A stretch of DNA of 64,000 nt from an uncultured Bacteroidales bacterium. GTDB taxonomy: Bacteria; Bacteroidota; Bacteroidia; Bacteroidales; Bacteroidaceae. Below the pieces are notes generated by a model that was given only the letters and a program-made list of their open reading frames with translations, was not told the origin of the DNA and searched no databases. The stretch's first letter is position 1. The number at the start of each line of letters is the position of its first letter. The translations under genes and the position numbers were made by a program. This document shows, piece by piece, positions 16,678 to 26,915 of the stretch. The stretch is from positions 1-64,000 of the forward strand of contig CADAEK010000016.1 of assembly GCA_902786925.1 (NCBI GenBank), given 5' to 3'.

Positions 16678-18378
16678 ATGAACAAACTGTTGAGGCTTGC
16701 AACTGCAGCCACCTGTTGCGCAGCATTGGCAACATCTTGTACAACCAAACCTACTGAAATGTCATCAGCACCACTCACCACCGTCGGTAACCCCATCATG
16801 CCTCTCTGGGAGCATATCCCCGACGGAGAGCCTTACGTGTTTGAAGACCCAGACCAGCCTGGGAAGTTCCGCGTGTATCTATATGGCTCACATGACAACA
16901 TCATCACGAACTATTGCGGACGCGACCAAGTGGTATGGTCTGCCTCAGTGGACAGCTTGAACAACTGGCGCTACGATGGCGTCATCCTCGTCGTGGACAA
17001 GAATGCCAATGGCGAGCCTTTCGACTCGGCGGGCACCGCAGATGTGCTCTTTGCACCCGATGTCACCATGACGACAGATGCCAATGGGAAAAAGACCTAC
17101 TACCTGTTTCCTAATGATCAGACAGGTTTCCGCAACGGACTGATAGCAAAGAGCGACCGTCCAGACGGACCGTTCGAAGTGTGCAACTGGAGCAAGAGCA
17201 ACCCCAATCAGGTAGATGGCGTCCTGCAGTTCGACCCCGCCGTCTTTGTGGATGACGACGGACGCGTTTATGGCTACTGGGGATTTGAGCGCTCTTATGC
17301 AGCAGAGTTTGACCCCAAGACCATGGCAACGGTAAAGCCTGGCACTAAAATTGTAGAAGATATGATTTCAGGACGCTACCAAGAGGGGAAGTTTCGCTTC
17401 TTCGAGGCATCGTCTATCCGCAAGATAAAGGACAAGTACGTGTTCATCTACAGTCGCTTCACAGAAGAAGGAGAATTCGGATTACCCATGTCCAACTATA
17501 CATTGGCTTACTGCTACAGCGACAATCCACTCGGTCCCTGGACTTACGGAGGCACCATCATCGACGGGCGAGCACGTGACAAGGACGAGAATGGTAACGT
17601 GATAGCCACAGCCACCCCCGACGGAAACACACATGGCTCCATCTGCGAAATCAACGGGCAATGGTACGTGTTCTACCACCGCCAGACAGGCACAGACGAA
17701 TATGCACGTCAAGCCATGGTCGCCCCCATTGAGGTGACGGTGGAAGAAGGCAAAGGTGGAAAGGTGGAGATTTCAGAAGGCGAGTACACTTCCGAAGGTT
17801 TTGCCCGTGATGGTCTCAACCCCTTGGAGCGGCACTCTGCCGGCATTGCCTGCTGGTACACAGGTCCCCAACCTGCCACTCACGAATGGCCTAACAACAC
17901 ATTCTACGGTTCCTATGTAGCAGCAGGTTATGGCGGAGAGGAAGGCATGAGCAAGGAAGAAGCATTAGCATCAACGAAGAAGTATGCCGCACCTTATGAC
18001 TTACGCTACAACACCAACGACGTGGTGAACAACACCGACGGAAGCATCGTGGGCTACAAATACTTCAACTTCGGAGTCAGCGGATACAGTGATAAAAGAC
18101 CATTTTATGGACGCAAGGATGTACAGCTGTTGCTGAATGCCACACCGCTGGGTGTAGATGGCACCATCGAGATTAAAGCTGACAGTCCATGGGAAGGGCA
18201 AGGAATACTGCTGGGCACCATTGAGCTACGTGCTGACATGCCGCAGCAACCCACGGAACTGAGTGCCGTTCTTCCTGACGTTGGCAAATTGGAATACAAA
18301 CGTGCCATCTTCTTCACATTCAAGTCTAAGACAAAAGGAAAATCGCTCTGCACACTCCACAATTTCGTCTTCCAATAA
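16678..18378 (+). CDS. GH43-like lipoprotein glycosidase
   Basis: 566 residues. The start at 16678 is chosen because it gives a lipoprotein signal (MNKLLRLATAATCCAALATSC) just after the -7 box; an upstream in-frame extension has no signal character. The start of the mature part, LWEHIPDGEPYVFEDPDQPG then FRVYLYGSHD, and the later FRFFEASSIRKI and GNTHGSICEINGQWYVFYHR fit the five-bladed propeller of GH43. The GH43 at 28574-30613 is a close paralogue in the same order of motifs. Likely targets are arabinosyl or xylosyl side chains. A beta-sandwich-like C-terminal part follows. It is tethered to a membrane, probably facing outward. It is monocistronic, closed by the terminator at 18411-18456. 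Confidence 0.75.
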   Translation: MNKLLRLATAATCCAALATSCTTKPTEMSSAPLTTVGNPIMPLWEHIPDGEPYVFEDPDQPGKFRVYLYGSHDNIITNYCGRDQVVWSASVDSLNNWRYDGVILVVDKNANGEPFDSAGTADVLFAPDVTMTTDANGKKTYYLFPNDQTGFRNGLIAKSDRPDGPFEVCNWSKSNPNQVDGVLQFDPAVFVDDDGRVYGYWGFERSYAAEFDPKTMATVKPGTKIVEDMISGRYQEGKFRFFEASSIRKIKDKYVFIYSRFTEEGEFGLPMSNYTLAYCYSDNPLGPWTYGGTIIDGRARDKDENGNVIATATPDGNTHGSICEINGQWYVFYHRQTGTDEYARQAMVAPIEVTVEEGKGGKVEISEGEYTSEGFARDGLNPLERHSAGIACWYTGPQPATHEWPNNTFYGSYVAAGYGGEEGMSKEEALASTKKYAAPYDLRYNTNDVVNNTDGSIVGYKYFNFGVSGYSDKRPFYGRKDVQLLLNATPLGVDGTIEIKADSPWEGQGILLGTIELRADMPQQPTELSAVLPDVGKLEYKRAIFFTFKSKTKGKSLCTLHNFVFQ

Positions 18379-18410
18379 GAATGAAGTGTGGCAAAGCACA
18401 CACCTATAGA

Positions 18411-18456
18411 AGCGCCCCCTCAACTTCCCTATCGCAAGGGAGATTGAGGGGGCGCT
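18411..18456. terminator. Convergent terminator between the GH43 and GH30 genes
   Basis: A perfect 13-bp stem, AGCGCCCCCTCAA with TTGAGGGGGCGCT, has a further CCCT/AGGG pairing inside. It lies between convergent stop codons. Confidence 0.8.
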
Positions 18457-18493
18457 TATGGTTTGCCCAACCTTCCACTGGTGCTCTGCACGG

Positions 18494-20059
18494 TTACTTG
18501 ATGACATAAGTAGTCACAGAACGGGCAGGAAGAGCGGCTTTCTTCAGATTCACCTTGCCGACATACTTCAGATTTTCCCCTTCCACATCAGAGGTGCGGT
18601 AAGCAACAGCGGTCTTTCCACCCTTGGCATCGATACTCACGGCAGAGTCCTTCTTCCCGTAATTGATGGCAACAATGGCAAGAGAGCCATCAGTGTTGCG
18701 GTAAGCTGACAGCATAAGGCCATCAACAGCCATTTCACCTTGCACGCCAAGACGCACAGCACCAGGACGGACAAAGCGGGAGAAATTGCCAAGTGTCCAC
18801 ATCAACTTGGAGTCGCGCACCATGTTCTCTTGCACCACTCCACGCCTTTGCCCACGTCCTCCGGTCCATTCACCTTTCACGTACATGCGGATAAGTCCAT
18901 CCTTATAATTGCCTCCGGCAGCACGCCACCATTGCCATGAGCGGGCGTTGGCCACAGTCAAGTCGTAGTGCATCACGCGTGCCACATACAGAGCCTCCTC
19001 CATTGAGAAGTCGAATCCGCCGCCCCCATGAATCTCCTCATCGTTCGACATGATACAGAGCTCCGTCATCCAGAAGTCCGCGTCCACCTTATCGAACGCA
19101 TCCTTCAGCCGCTTGCGGTAACCATACAAGCCTGTACGTTCATACCCCCTGTCACCCGGCTTGAGAACAGGCGTGTTGGTCCAATAGGAATGCCCCGCCA
19201 TCACTCGGGCGATATTGGGCAAATTGCCCACGTAAGTCTCAGTGGAGTCAGGATTCCAAAAGCTTTGAATCTCATAGCCACGCTGCCAATCCGTCTCATG
19301 GGTGGAGAACATGCAGCGGAAGTCACTCGACTCGTTCACCAAAATCTTCGTAGTGATGCCACGCTGCAAAAACTCACGGCTCATCTCGCGCGCGATGCGG
19401 GCTACCTCACGGTTCGTCGCCGGTGTGCCTTCCTGCTTAGGGCCAAGCCAGTTCCAATGTCCATCGGGCTCGTTCACGGGACACACATAACTGAAGTGGA
19501 TGCCATCCTCCTTCTCGGCCTTTTGAAGCATGTCTGCGATGTAAGCGGCAAAGTCATCGTAGGCATCCTCCTTCAGGTTGAACGTACCGCCACGCCCTGT
19601 ATTCGTTGCAAGCCCATTCTGTGTCAACTGCACTGGGGGTGAGTTATAGAATGCCAAGAAGGTGGGCACGCCACGTTCCTTCGCCAATTGAAGGAAGCGA
19701 CGCTGCCCTGTCTGTTGCTCGAAATACGCTGTGCGTGTGTCACGATTGATTTGGGCCGAGTCACCCTGTTCGGCACTGCCTGCCCCTGCGTTGAATCGCC
19801 AGATAGAAAGCCCTATGCCTTTCGGCGAGCCATCAGCAAAATTCTCGGATGAGAAGAGCCAGTCTGCCACCTTCGTCTGCAAAGAGTCTTCCCACTCCCC
19901 TATCTGCCACATGCTCCAGGCATCGCTGGCACCAAAACCGTCTATGGTCTGCTGCCGCTGGTTTGTCACTTTGAATGATGTCACCTTCTGTGCATGTCCC
20001 TGTTCTGCCATACAGAACAACGCTGCACTCAGAATAAATGCGTTAGTTAAATGAGTCAT
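18494..20059 (-). CDS. GH30 glycoside hydrolase (xylanase or related)
   Basis: 521 residues from MTHLTNAFILSAALFCMAEQ, which gives a signal peptide; a start 28 codons earlier would bury it and overlap the promoter region. A TIM barrel (about 35-420) starts with QTIDGFGASDAWSM. The acid/base Glu197 lies in VCPVNEPDGHW and the nucleophile Glu333 in FWMTELCIM. A GH30-type beta-sandwich C-terminus follows (LMLSAYRNTDGSLAIVAINY). Family members cut glucuronoxylan, beta-1,6-galactan or similar chains. The surrounding xylan genes favour xylan, but sequence alone does not prove it. TACCTTTG at 20089-20082 on the minus strand is a probable -7 box. Confidence 0.8.
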   Translation of the reverse strand: MTHLTNAFILSAALFCMAEQGHAQKVTSFKVTNQRQQTIDGFGASDAWSMWQIGEWEDSLQTKVADWLFSSENFADGSPKGIGLSIWRFNAGAGSAEQGDSAQINRDTRTAYFEQQTGQRRFLQLAKERGVPTFLAFYNSPPVQLTQNGLATNTGRGGTFNLKEDAYDDFAAYIADMLQKAEKEDGIHFSYVCPVNEPDGHWNWLGPKQEGTPATNREVARIAREMSREFLQRGITTKILVNESSDFRCMFSTHETDWQRGYEIQSFWNPDSTETYVGNLPNIARVMAGHSYWTNTPVLKPGDRGYERTGLYGYRKRLKDAFDKVDADFWMTELCIMSNDEEIHGGGGFDFSMEEALYVARVMHYDLTVANARSWQWWRAAGGNYKDGLIRMYVKGEWTGGRGQRRGVVQENMVRDSKLMWTLGNFSRFVRPGAVRLGVQGEMAVDGLMLSAYRNTDGSLAIVAINYGKKDSAVSIDAKGGKTAVAYRTSDVEGENLKYVGKVNLKKAALPARSVTTYVIK

Positions 20060-20235
20060 ATCATGTTCGTGTTGAATGCCACAAAGGTAAGCTTTTTTCC
20101 TTGTATATGAAACAATATCAAGCTTTTTCACATAAAATAACACCTCTTGAGGAATAACACTTCGCTTTTTTCCGTTACCTTTGTACGACTATTCTATCAT
20201 ACCTATTGGGACAATTAACTGACTAACAAACTAAC

Positions 20236-20646
20236 ATGAAAAAGGTATTTCTATTTGTTTTAGGATTAGCAGGAACGCTCATGGCACATGCGGATGACTA
20301 TCCATATCTGACGTTCTTGGACACTAACGGCACCGAGCAATCGGTAGTTGCGACAGGACTTGTCATCACCTTTTCTGATGGCCAGATGAATGCCACAGAC
20401 AACAACGGAAAGGTGACCACAATCTCGCTGTCCGATCTCAAGAAGATGTACTTCTCAAGCGCCACATCTGCCATTGACAGCACAGGAACGGAGGAAGAAG
20501 CAAAAGATTCAGAAGTGGAAGTCTTCACACTGGCAGGCAATTCGCTCGGTAAGTACGAAGACATACGACAAGCCAAAACTGCCCTGCAGAAAGGTGTCTA
20601 TGTGGTAAAGCGTTCCCATCAAACCCTTAAAATCGCCGTGCAATGA
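20236..20646 (+). CDS. Small secreted protein with C-terminal sorting-like tail
   Basis: 136 residues with a signal peptide (MKKVFLFVLGLAGTLMAHA). The mature part begins DDYPYLTFLDTNG and contains TISLSDLKKMYFS, a pattern that reappears as ICGKKFNIADINKIYID near the N-terminus of the next protein. The end (VEVFTLAGNSLGKYEDI then GVYVVKRSHQTLKIAVQ) resembles the type IX secretion tails of Bacteroidota. The function is unknown. Its stop overlaps the next start (ATGA), so the two are translated together. TACCTTTG at 20176-20183 is the likely -7 box. Confidence 0.7.
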   Translation: MKKVFLFVLGLAGTLMAHADDYPYLTFLDTNGTEQSVVATGLVITFSDGQMNATDNNGKVTTISLSDLKKMYFSSATSAIDSTGTEEEAKDSEVEVFTLAGNSLGKYEDIRQAKTALQKGVYVVKRSHQTLKIAVQ

Positions 20647-22643
20647 AAAAATATCTCTTCATGATAAGCATCCTTGTGCTGACCCTCACCGCATCGGCAC
20701 AGACATTGAACGTCGTAGTGGGGAATGTCACATATCAGTTCCCCGCTACCCAAGCAGGCGACATGACTTATACGGGAAGCACCCAGCTGACCATCTGCGG
20801 AAAGAAATTCAACATTGCCGATATTAACAAGATCTACATAGACAATACCACGGTGACCAACAACGAAGTGGCTGTTGCCTACGATGGCACCAGTGCCAAG
20901 GTGACGGTGGCAGGCAACGTGGCTCAATACGTCTCGCCCATTGTCACAGGCGCTCATGTGGGCATCATACAGAGCAACACAGAGGATGTGGATGGCAATG
21001 AAATCACCTACTCGCTTTCAGGCACCTCCAGCGACGGAGAGTTCTATCTGAAAGGATCTTACAAGTGCTCCATCGACCTCTGCGGTGTCAGCCTCACCAA
21101 CCTCACTCCAGTCCATTCAGGCGCAGCCCTCCACATCCAGAACGGCAAGCGCATCAACATCAGCGTAAAGAAGGATACCGAGAACTCTCTTACCGACTGT
21201 ACCTCACCCTCCGACGACATGGCACAGAAAGCCGCACTCTACGTAAAGGGACATGCTGAGTTCAAGGGCAAGGGCACACTCAACGTCTATGGCAGGTACA
21301 AGCACGCCATCAAGACGGGCGAGTACCTCACCATCAAGAACTGCACCGTCAACGTGAAGCAATCCGCAGGCGACGGCATCAACTGCAACGAGTATTTCCT
21401 CATGGAGAGCGGCGCCATTGCTCTCAGCAACATCGGTGACGACGGCATCCAAGCCAGCATTGACGAAGATATCGATGCCACTGCAGAGACCACTGACCAC
21501 GAAGAAGAGAACTCCGGCAACGTCTATTTGCTGGACGGAACCATCAGCGGCACCATCTCGGCCGCAGCCGCCAAAGGCGTCAAGAGCGATGGAGCCATGA
21601 ACATCTCTAGTGGAACCATTAATCTCACCGTTTCGGGTGGCGGCGCCATTGACTACACGTTAGACAGCAGCGGCAACCCCACCACGACCTTCTCGTCCAC
21701 CTCGGCTTGCTCTGCCCTCAAGAGCGACGGCGACATGACCATCCTTGGCGGCACGCTCAAACTCACCGCCACTGGAGCTGGCGGCAAAGGACTTAGCGGT
21801 GACGCCAACCTTTACATCAAAGGAGGCACCATCACTGTGAAGACCACTGGCGGCATTGTCTATTATTCCAATAGCAGGCTCAACACTACCACGTCGTCAA
21901 AAACCACTGAGCGCCTTGCTTCCAATTACAAGTCATCACCCAAGGGCATCAAGTTCGACGGCAACATCGCCATCTCGGGCGGCACCATCAGCGTCACCGC
22001 CTCCTATCACGAAGCCATCGAATCCAAGGGTACCATCGACATCACAGGAGGCACCATCTATGCACAATCGTCCGATGACGCCATCAACGCAGCCAGCCAC
22101 CTTACCATCAACGGCGGCACCACCTGCGCATATTCGACAGGCAATGACGGTATCGACTCCAACGGCAACACATACATCAAGGGCGGCATCATCTATGCCA
22201 TCGGCTCATCTTCGCCCGAAGTCGGAGTGGATGCAAATACCGAAGGAAACTACAAGCTCTACGTCACAGGAGGCACCATCGTGGCCATCGGCGGACTCGA
22301 AAGTGGAGCACAACTCACCCAGACCTGCTACCAGTTAGGCTCTTCCAGCTCTGGCGGAAATCGTCCAGGAAATCCTGGCGGAAGCAGCAGTTCATGGAGC
22401 AAAAACACCTGGTATGCGCTCTGCTCGAATGGCACCCCTGTCCTTGCCTTCAAGACCCCCGCATCGGGCGGCAGCGCACTGGTAGTCTCCACCTCGGGAA
22501 CCACCACCATGAAGGTCAGCAGCAGCTCCAATGCCATCACTGTGGACGAAACCATCTGGAACGGCATGGGCAGCATCGGCACCATCAGCGGTGGTGCAAC
22601 CGCAACCCTCTCCACCTATAGCGGCGGACAAGGACGGTTCTAA
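20643..22643 (+). CDS. Secreted Cthe_2159-like carbohydrate-binding beta-helix protein
   Basis: 666 residues with a signal peptide (MKKYLFMISILVLTLTASAQ). From about residue 100 the protein is a long run of short parallel beta-helix turns with repeated GGTI/SGGTIS/DGDMTI units and recurring KSDG or SDDAIN steps. This matches the DUF4353/Cthe_2159 family, whose founding member binds pectin and cellulose. The C-terminus is Ser/Gly-rich, with NRPGNPGGSSSS before a small domain (WSKNTWYALCSNGTPVLAF). It is probably surface-exposed and may hold plant polysaccharide near the cell. It is coupled to the preceding 136-residue gene by a 4-bp overlap. Confidence 0.75.
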   Translation: MKKYLFMISILVLTLTASAQTLNVVVGNVTYQFPATQAGDMTYTGSTQLTICGKKFNIADINKIYIDNTTVTNNEVAVAYDGTSAKVTVAGNVAQYVSPIVTGAHVGIIQSNTEDVDGNEITYSLSGTSSDGEFYLKGSYKCSIDLCGVSLTNLTPVHSGAALHIQNGKRINISVKKDTENSLTDCTSPSDDMAQKAALYVKGHAEFKGKGTLNVYGRYKHAIKTGEYLTIKNCTVNVKQSAGDGINCNEYFLMESGAIALSNIGDDGIQASIDEDIDATAETTDHEEENSGNVYLLDGTISGTISAAAAKGVKSDGAMNISSGTINLTVSGGGAIDYTLDSSGNPTTTFSSTSACSALKSDGDMTILGGTLKLTATGAGGKGLSGDANLYIKGGTITVKTTGGIVYYSNSRLNTTTSSKTTERLASNYKSSPKGIKFDGNIAISGGTISVTASYHEAIESKGTIDITGGTIYAQSSDDAINAASHLTINGGTTCAYSTGNDGIDSNGNTYIKGGIIYAIGSSSPEVGVDANTEGNYKLYVTGGTIVAIGGLESGAQLTQTCYQLGSSSSGGNRPGNPGGSSSSWSKNTWYALCSNGTPVLAFKTPASGGSALVVSTSGTTTMKVSSSSNAITVDETIWNGMGSIGTISGGATATLSTYSGGQGRF

Positions 22644-22688
22644 TAAGTGGCCGCAGGTCCCAAACATTTGACACTCATTTTTCTAATT

Positions 22689-23552
22689 ATGAATAAAGAA
22701 TATATTGTACTCAGCCGTCAAGACGCAGTGGCGCGCAACAACTCACCCTATGTCAATCTCAAGATTGCCAACACAGAGGGCAACGAAACCATCTGCGTGT
22801 TCGACGTACCCAAAACGAGCGGTCCCAAAGTGGGACAGCTCGTCACCTTCATCTCCATTCGTGATAACCAAGGAAAGAAGTCTGCCTCCAACATGGACAT
22901 GATTGTAGGCTCCTTCCCCACCGAGCAGCACCCGCTCTACAATCTTGTGCCACGCCCCATCAAGCGTGAGGAATGGGACCGCAGCATCGAGCAGCTCCTC
23001 ACCCACTGCACCGATGAGACCCTTATCGGCTTCATTCGAGAACAATCAGACGCGCTCTTCACGCCCTACAGCAAATATCCTGCTGCCACCAGCGTGCACC
23101 ACGCCTTCCCTGGAGGACTGCTCAATCACACCTATCAGATGCTCCACCTCCTTGAAGGAGTCTATCCCGTTTATCCTTATCCCGACGACATCAAGATAGA
23201 ACGCATCATCATTGGCATCCTCTTTCACGACTGGGGCAAACTCTGCGAGTACAATGTAGAAGGCGAACGCTTGGAAAATGGCTTCCTTCTGGGACACATC
23301 TACATGTCCGCCAACTACCTGAACACCCTTCTGCGCGACCTCGGCATCGAAAAACGCGAAATCAACTTCATCATCCACTGCGTGCTGGCGCATCACGGCC
23401 AACTCGAATACGGAAGTCCTGTCCTGCCTTGCATTCCTGAGGCACAACTCATCAATTACCTCGACAATATCTCGGCCAAGGCTGACATCTTCAGCACAAC
23501 AGGCAACCTCGAAAAGGCCTTTGCCCTCGGCACCAGCGTGGTAAAGGGATAA
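22689..23552 (+). CDS. YhaM-like 3'-5' exoribonuclease (OB-fold plus HD domain)
   Basis: 287 residues from MNKEYIVLSRQDAVARNN. The first ~90 residues form an OB-fold (NLKIANTEGNETICVFDVP), and the rest is an HD phosphohydrolase domain. Metal ligands are visible in HHAFPGGLLNHT, HDWGK, LGHIYMS and CVLAHHGQLEYGS. Bacillus YhaM, with this arrangement, degrades single-stranded RNA or DNA 3' to 5'. The start at 22689 is preferred over an in-frame ATG at 22647 because homology begins there. It is cytosolic, 45 bp after the carbohydrate-binding gene. It is probably a housekeeping gene, unrelated to the xylan functions around it. Confidence 0.8.
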   Translation: MNKEYIVLSRQDAVARNNSPYVNLKIANTEGNETICVFDVPKTSGPKVGQLVTFISIRDNQGKKSASNMDMIVGSFPTEQHPLYNLVPRPIKREEWDRSIEQLLTHCTDETLIGFIREQSDALFTPYSKYPAATSVHHAFPGGLLNHTYQMLHLLEGVYPVYPYPDDIKIERIIIGILFHDWGKLCEYNVEGERLENGFLLGHIYMSANYLNTLLRDLGIEKREINFIIHCVLAHHGQLEYGSPVLPCIPEAQLINYLDNISAKADIFSTTGNLEKAFALGTSVVKG

Positions 23553-23670
23553 ACACAGGTAACACAGACTGAAGAAATTGAAACAAACGAAGCAATTTTC
23601 AGCCGAACGCAGAAACCAGGTGAATCACAAATTCGCATAGGACAAAACTATCCTTCCTGCGCTACAATTG

Positions 23671-23735
23671 CGGTGTGAGTCAGACCGACCATTCCGGTGT
23701 GAGTCACACCGTCACTATCGGTCTGACTCACACCG
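23671..23735. repeat. Triple 17-bp palindrome array, version A (copy 1)
   Basis: Three units at 23671-23687, 23695-23711 and 23719-23735 are separated by 7-base spacers (period 24). Each is an 8-1-8 near-palindrome, CGGTSTGA-S-TCASACCG; the middle unit is exact apart from the centre. Spacers differ (accattc, tcactat). A 12-bp inverted repeat, CCTGCGCTACAA (23656-23667) with 23804-23815, brackets it. A second version-A array is at 43381-43445. Confidence 0.85.
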
Positions 23736-23786
23736 TTTCATAAGCACAGAAATTATACCGACAAAATTATTCTAACGATAAAAGAA

Positions 23787-23829
23787 GAAGCCTGCGTTAC
23801 GATTTGTAGCGCAGGCTTCCATGTTTTTA
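23787..23829 (+). terminator. Terminator downstream of the YhaM-like gene
   Basis: GAAGCCTGCG (23787-23796) pairs with CGCAGGCTTC (23810-23819), followed by CATGTTTTTAG. Its 3' arm can also pair with 23656-23667, upstream of the palindrome array. Confidence 0.7.
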
Positions 23830-24159
23830 GCACACCCTCCCATTGAAAATGGCTCTCAACAGCACGTAACAATCTCCGCTTTCTACATCACGATACAATC
23901 CCCCAGCAAAAGGGCTCTTGAACCGACGTACAAAAATCGGATAGAACCATATTGGCCTTCGTGCAAACAGCAGCGTTCCCCATCAAGTCAAAAAGAATCC
24001 ACCCCGCCATCGCAAACACGCACTTGATTCAAGACACAAATTCCATATACAGATGATACATTCACTTACAATTATGATACAAATCGCAGAAAATGAGGAA
24101 TATATACAAAGGTGAAAGAAAATGAAACATAAGAGAAAGAGAGAGTTATAAATAGTGCG

Positions 24160-24335
24160 TAACTTTGCATCGTAATCAAGAAACACAAAGGATTTCGATT
24201 ACAAACAAACGGTTCACAAATTGAGCCGCCACCAAGAAAAGAAAAAGTTAGTAAAGCATAAATAGGTTAATAATTAGTTAGTTAGTTAATTAGTCAAGGG
24301 AAACAGTTCTTCGTGAGAAGGGCTGTTTTTGTTGT
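24160..24335 (+). ncRNA. Candidate small RNA
   Basis: TAACTTTG (24160-24167) is a -7-type box without a clear -33 element. A strong intrinsic terminator ends the unit: AAACAGTTCTTC, a GTGA tetraloop, GAAGGGCTGTTT, then TTGTTG (24301-24335). The roughly 160 bases between contain no ATG-started ORF and have a TTAGTTAGTTAGTTAATTAG stretch. No gene follows on the same strand for kilobases, so this is more likely a short orphan transcript than a leader. Confidence 0.5.
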
Positions 24336-24573
24336 ATAGGCACCTTGCCTCAGCACACAAGAGGATGAAAGGTACTTATCATCGCACTCTCCCCACCCAA
24401 AGAACGCGAATAAAGCCCCTATAGCCACGTTTTTCTCCCTGCCACCTACCAAAACACAGCAATAGCCGCCCATTGCATTACAGAGAACAAGATGGAGCCA
24501 CCAGAAAGAGGTTGGAGATAACCTTGTACGCTCAACTCATCAAGACCGCTGCCTCATTCGTGGTTATCATACA
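24336..24573. other. Intergenic, no feature seen
   Basis: No ORF with coding character, hairpin or repeat was found between the candidate small RNA and the hairpin at 24574. Confidence 0.5.
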
Positions 24574-24605
24574 CAAAGGGCTGTGCCAATCGGCACAGCC
24601 CTTTG
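24574..24605. terminator. Terminator of the xylanase operon
   Basis: A perfect 14-bp stem (CAAAGGGCTGTGCC with GGCACAGCCCTTTG) and a 4-base loop lie about 90 bases after the minus-strand stop codon. No long T-run follows, so efficiency is uncertain. Confidence 0.65.
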
Positions 24606-24696
24606 CTGGAATATTCTGTATCATACGATGAGGTCGTGGCATACAATCGCCGGCAAGAGGCGCTTTAAGCCTTAAACCTCATACTTGTTTGCGGTA

Positions 24697-26868
<2,172 letters not shown>

Positions 26869-26915
26869 TTAGGAAGTTTATGAATGTGTTTGTTGTATAA
26901 TATATATAATGTGTA

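Noticed and set aside
23671-23735. CRISPR array
   Set aside because: Units are 17 bp palindromes with 7-base spacers and only three copies; CRISPR spacers are about 30 bases, and no cas genes are present.
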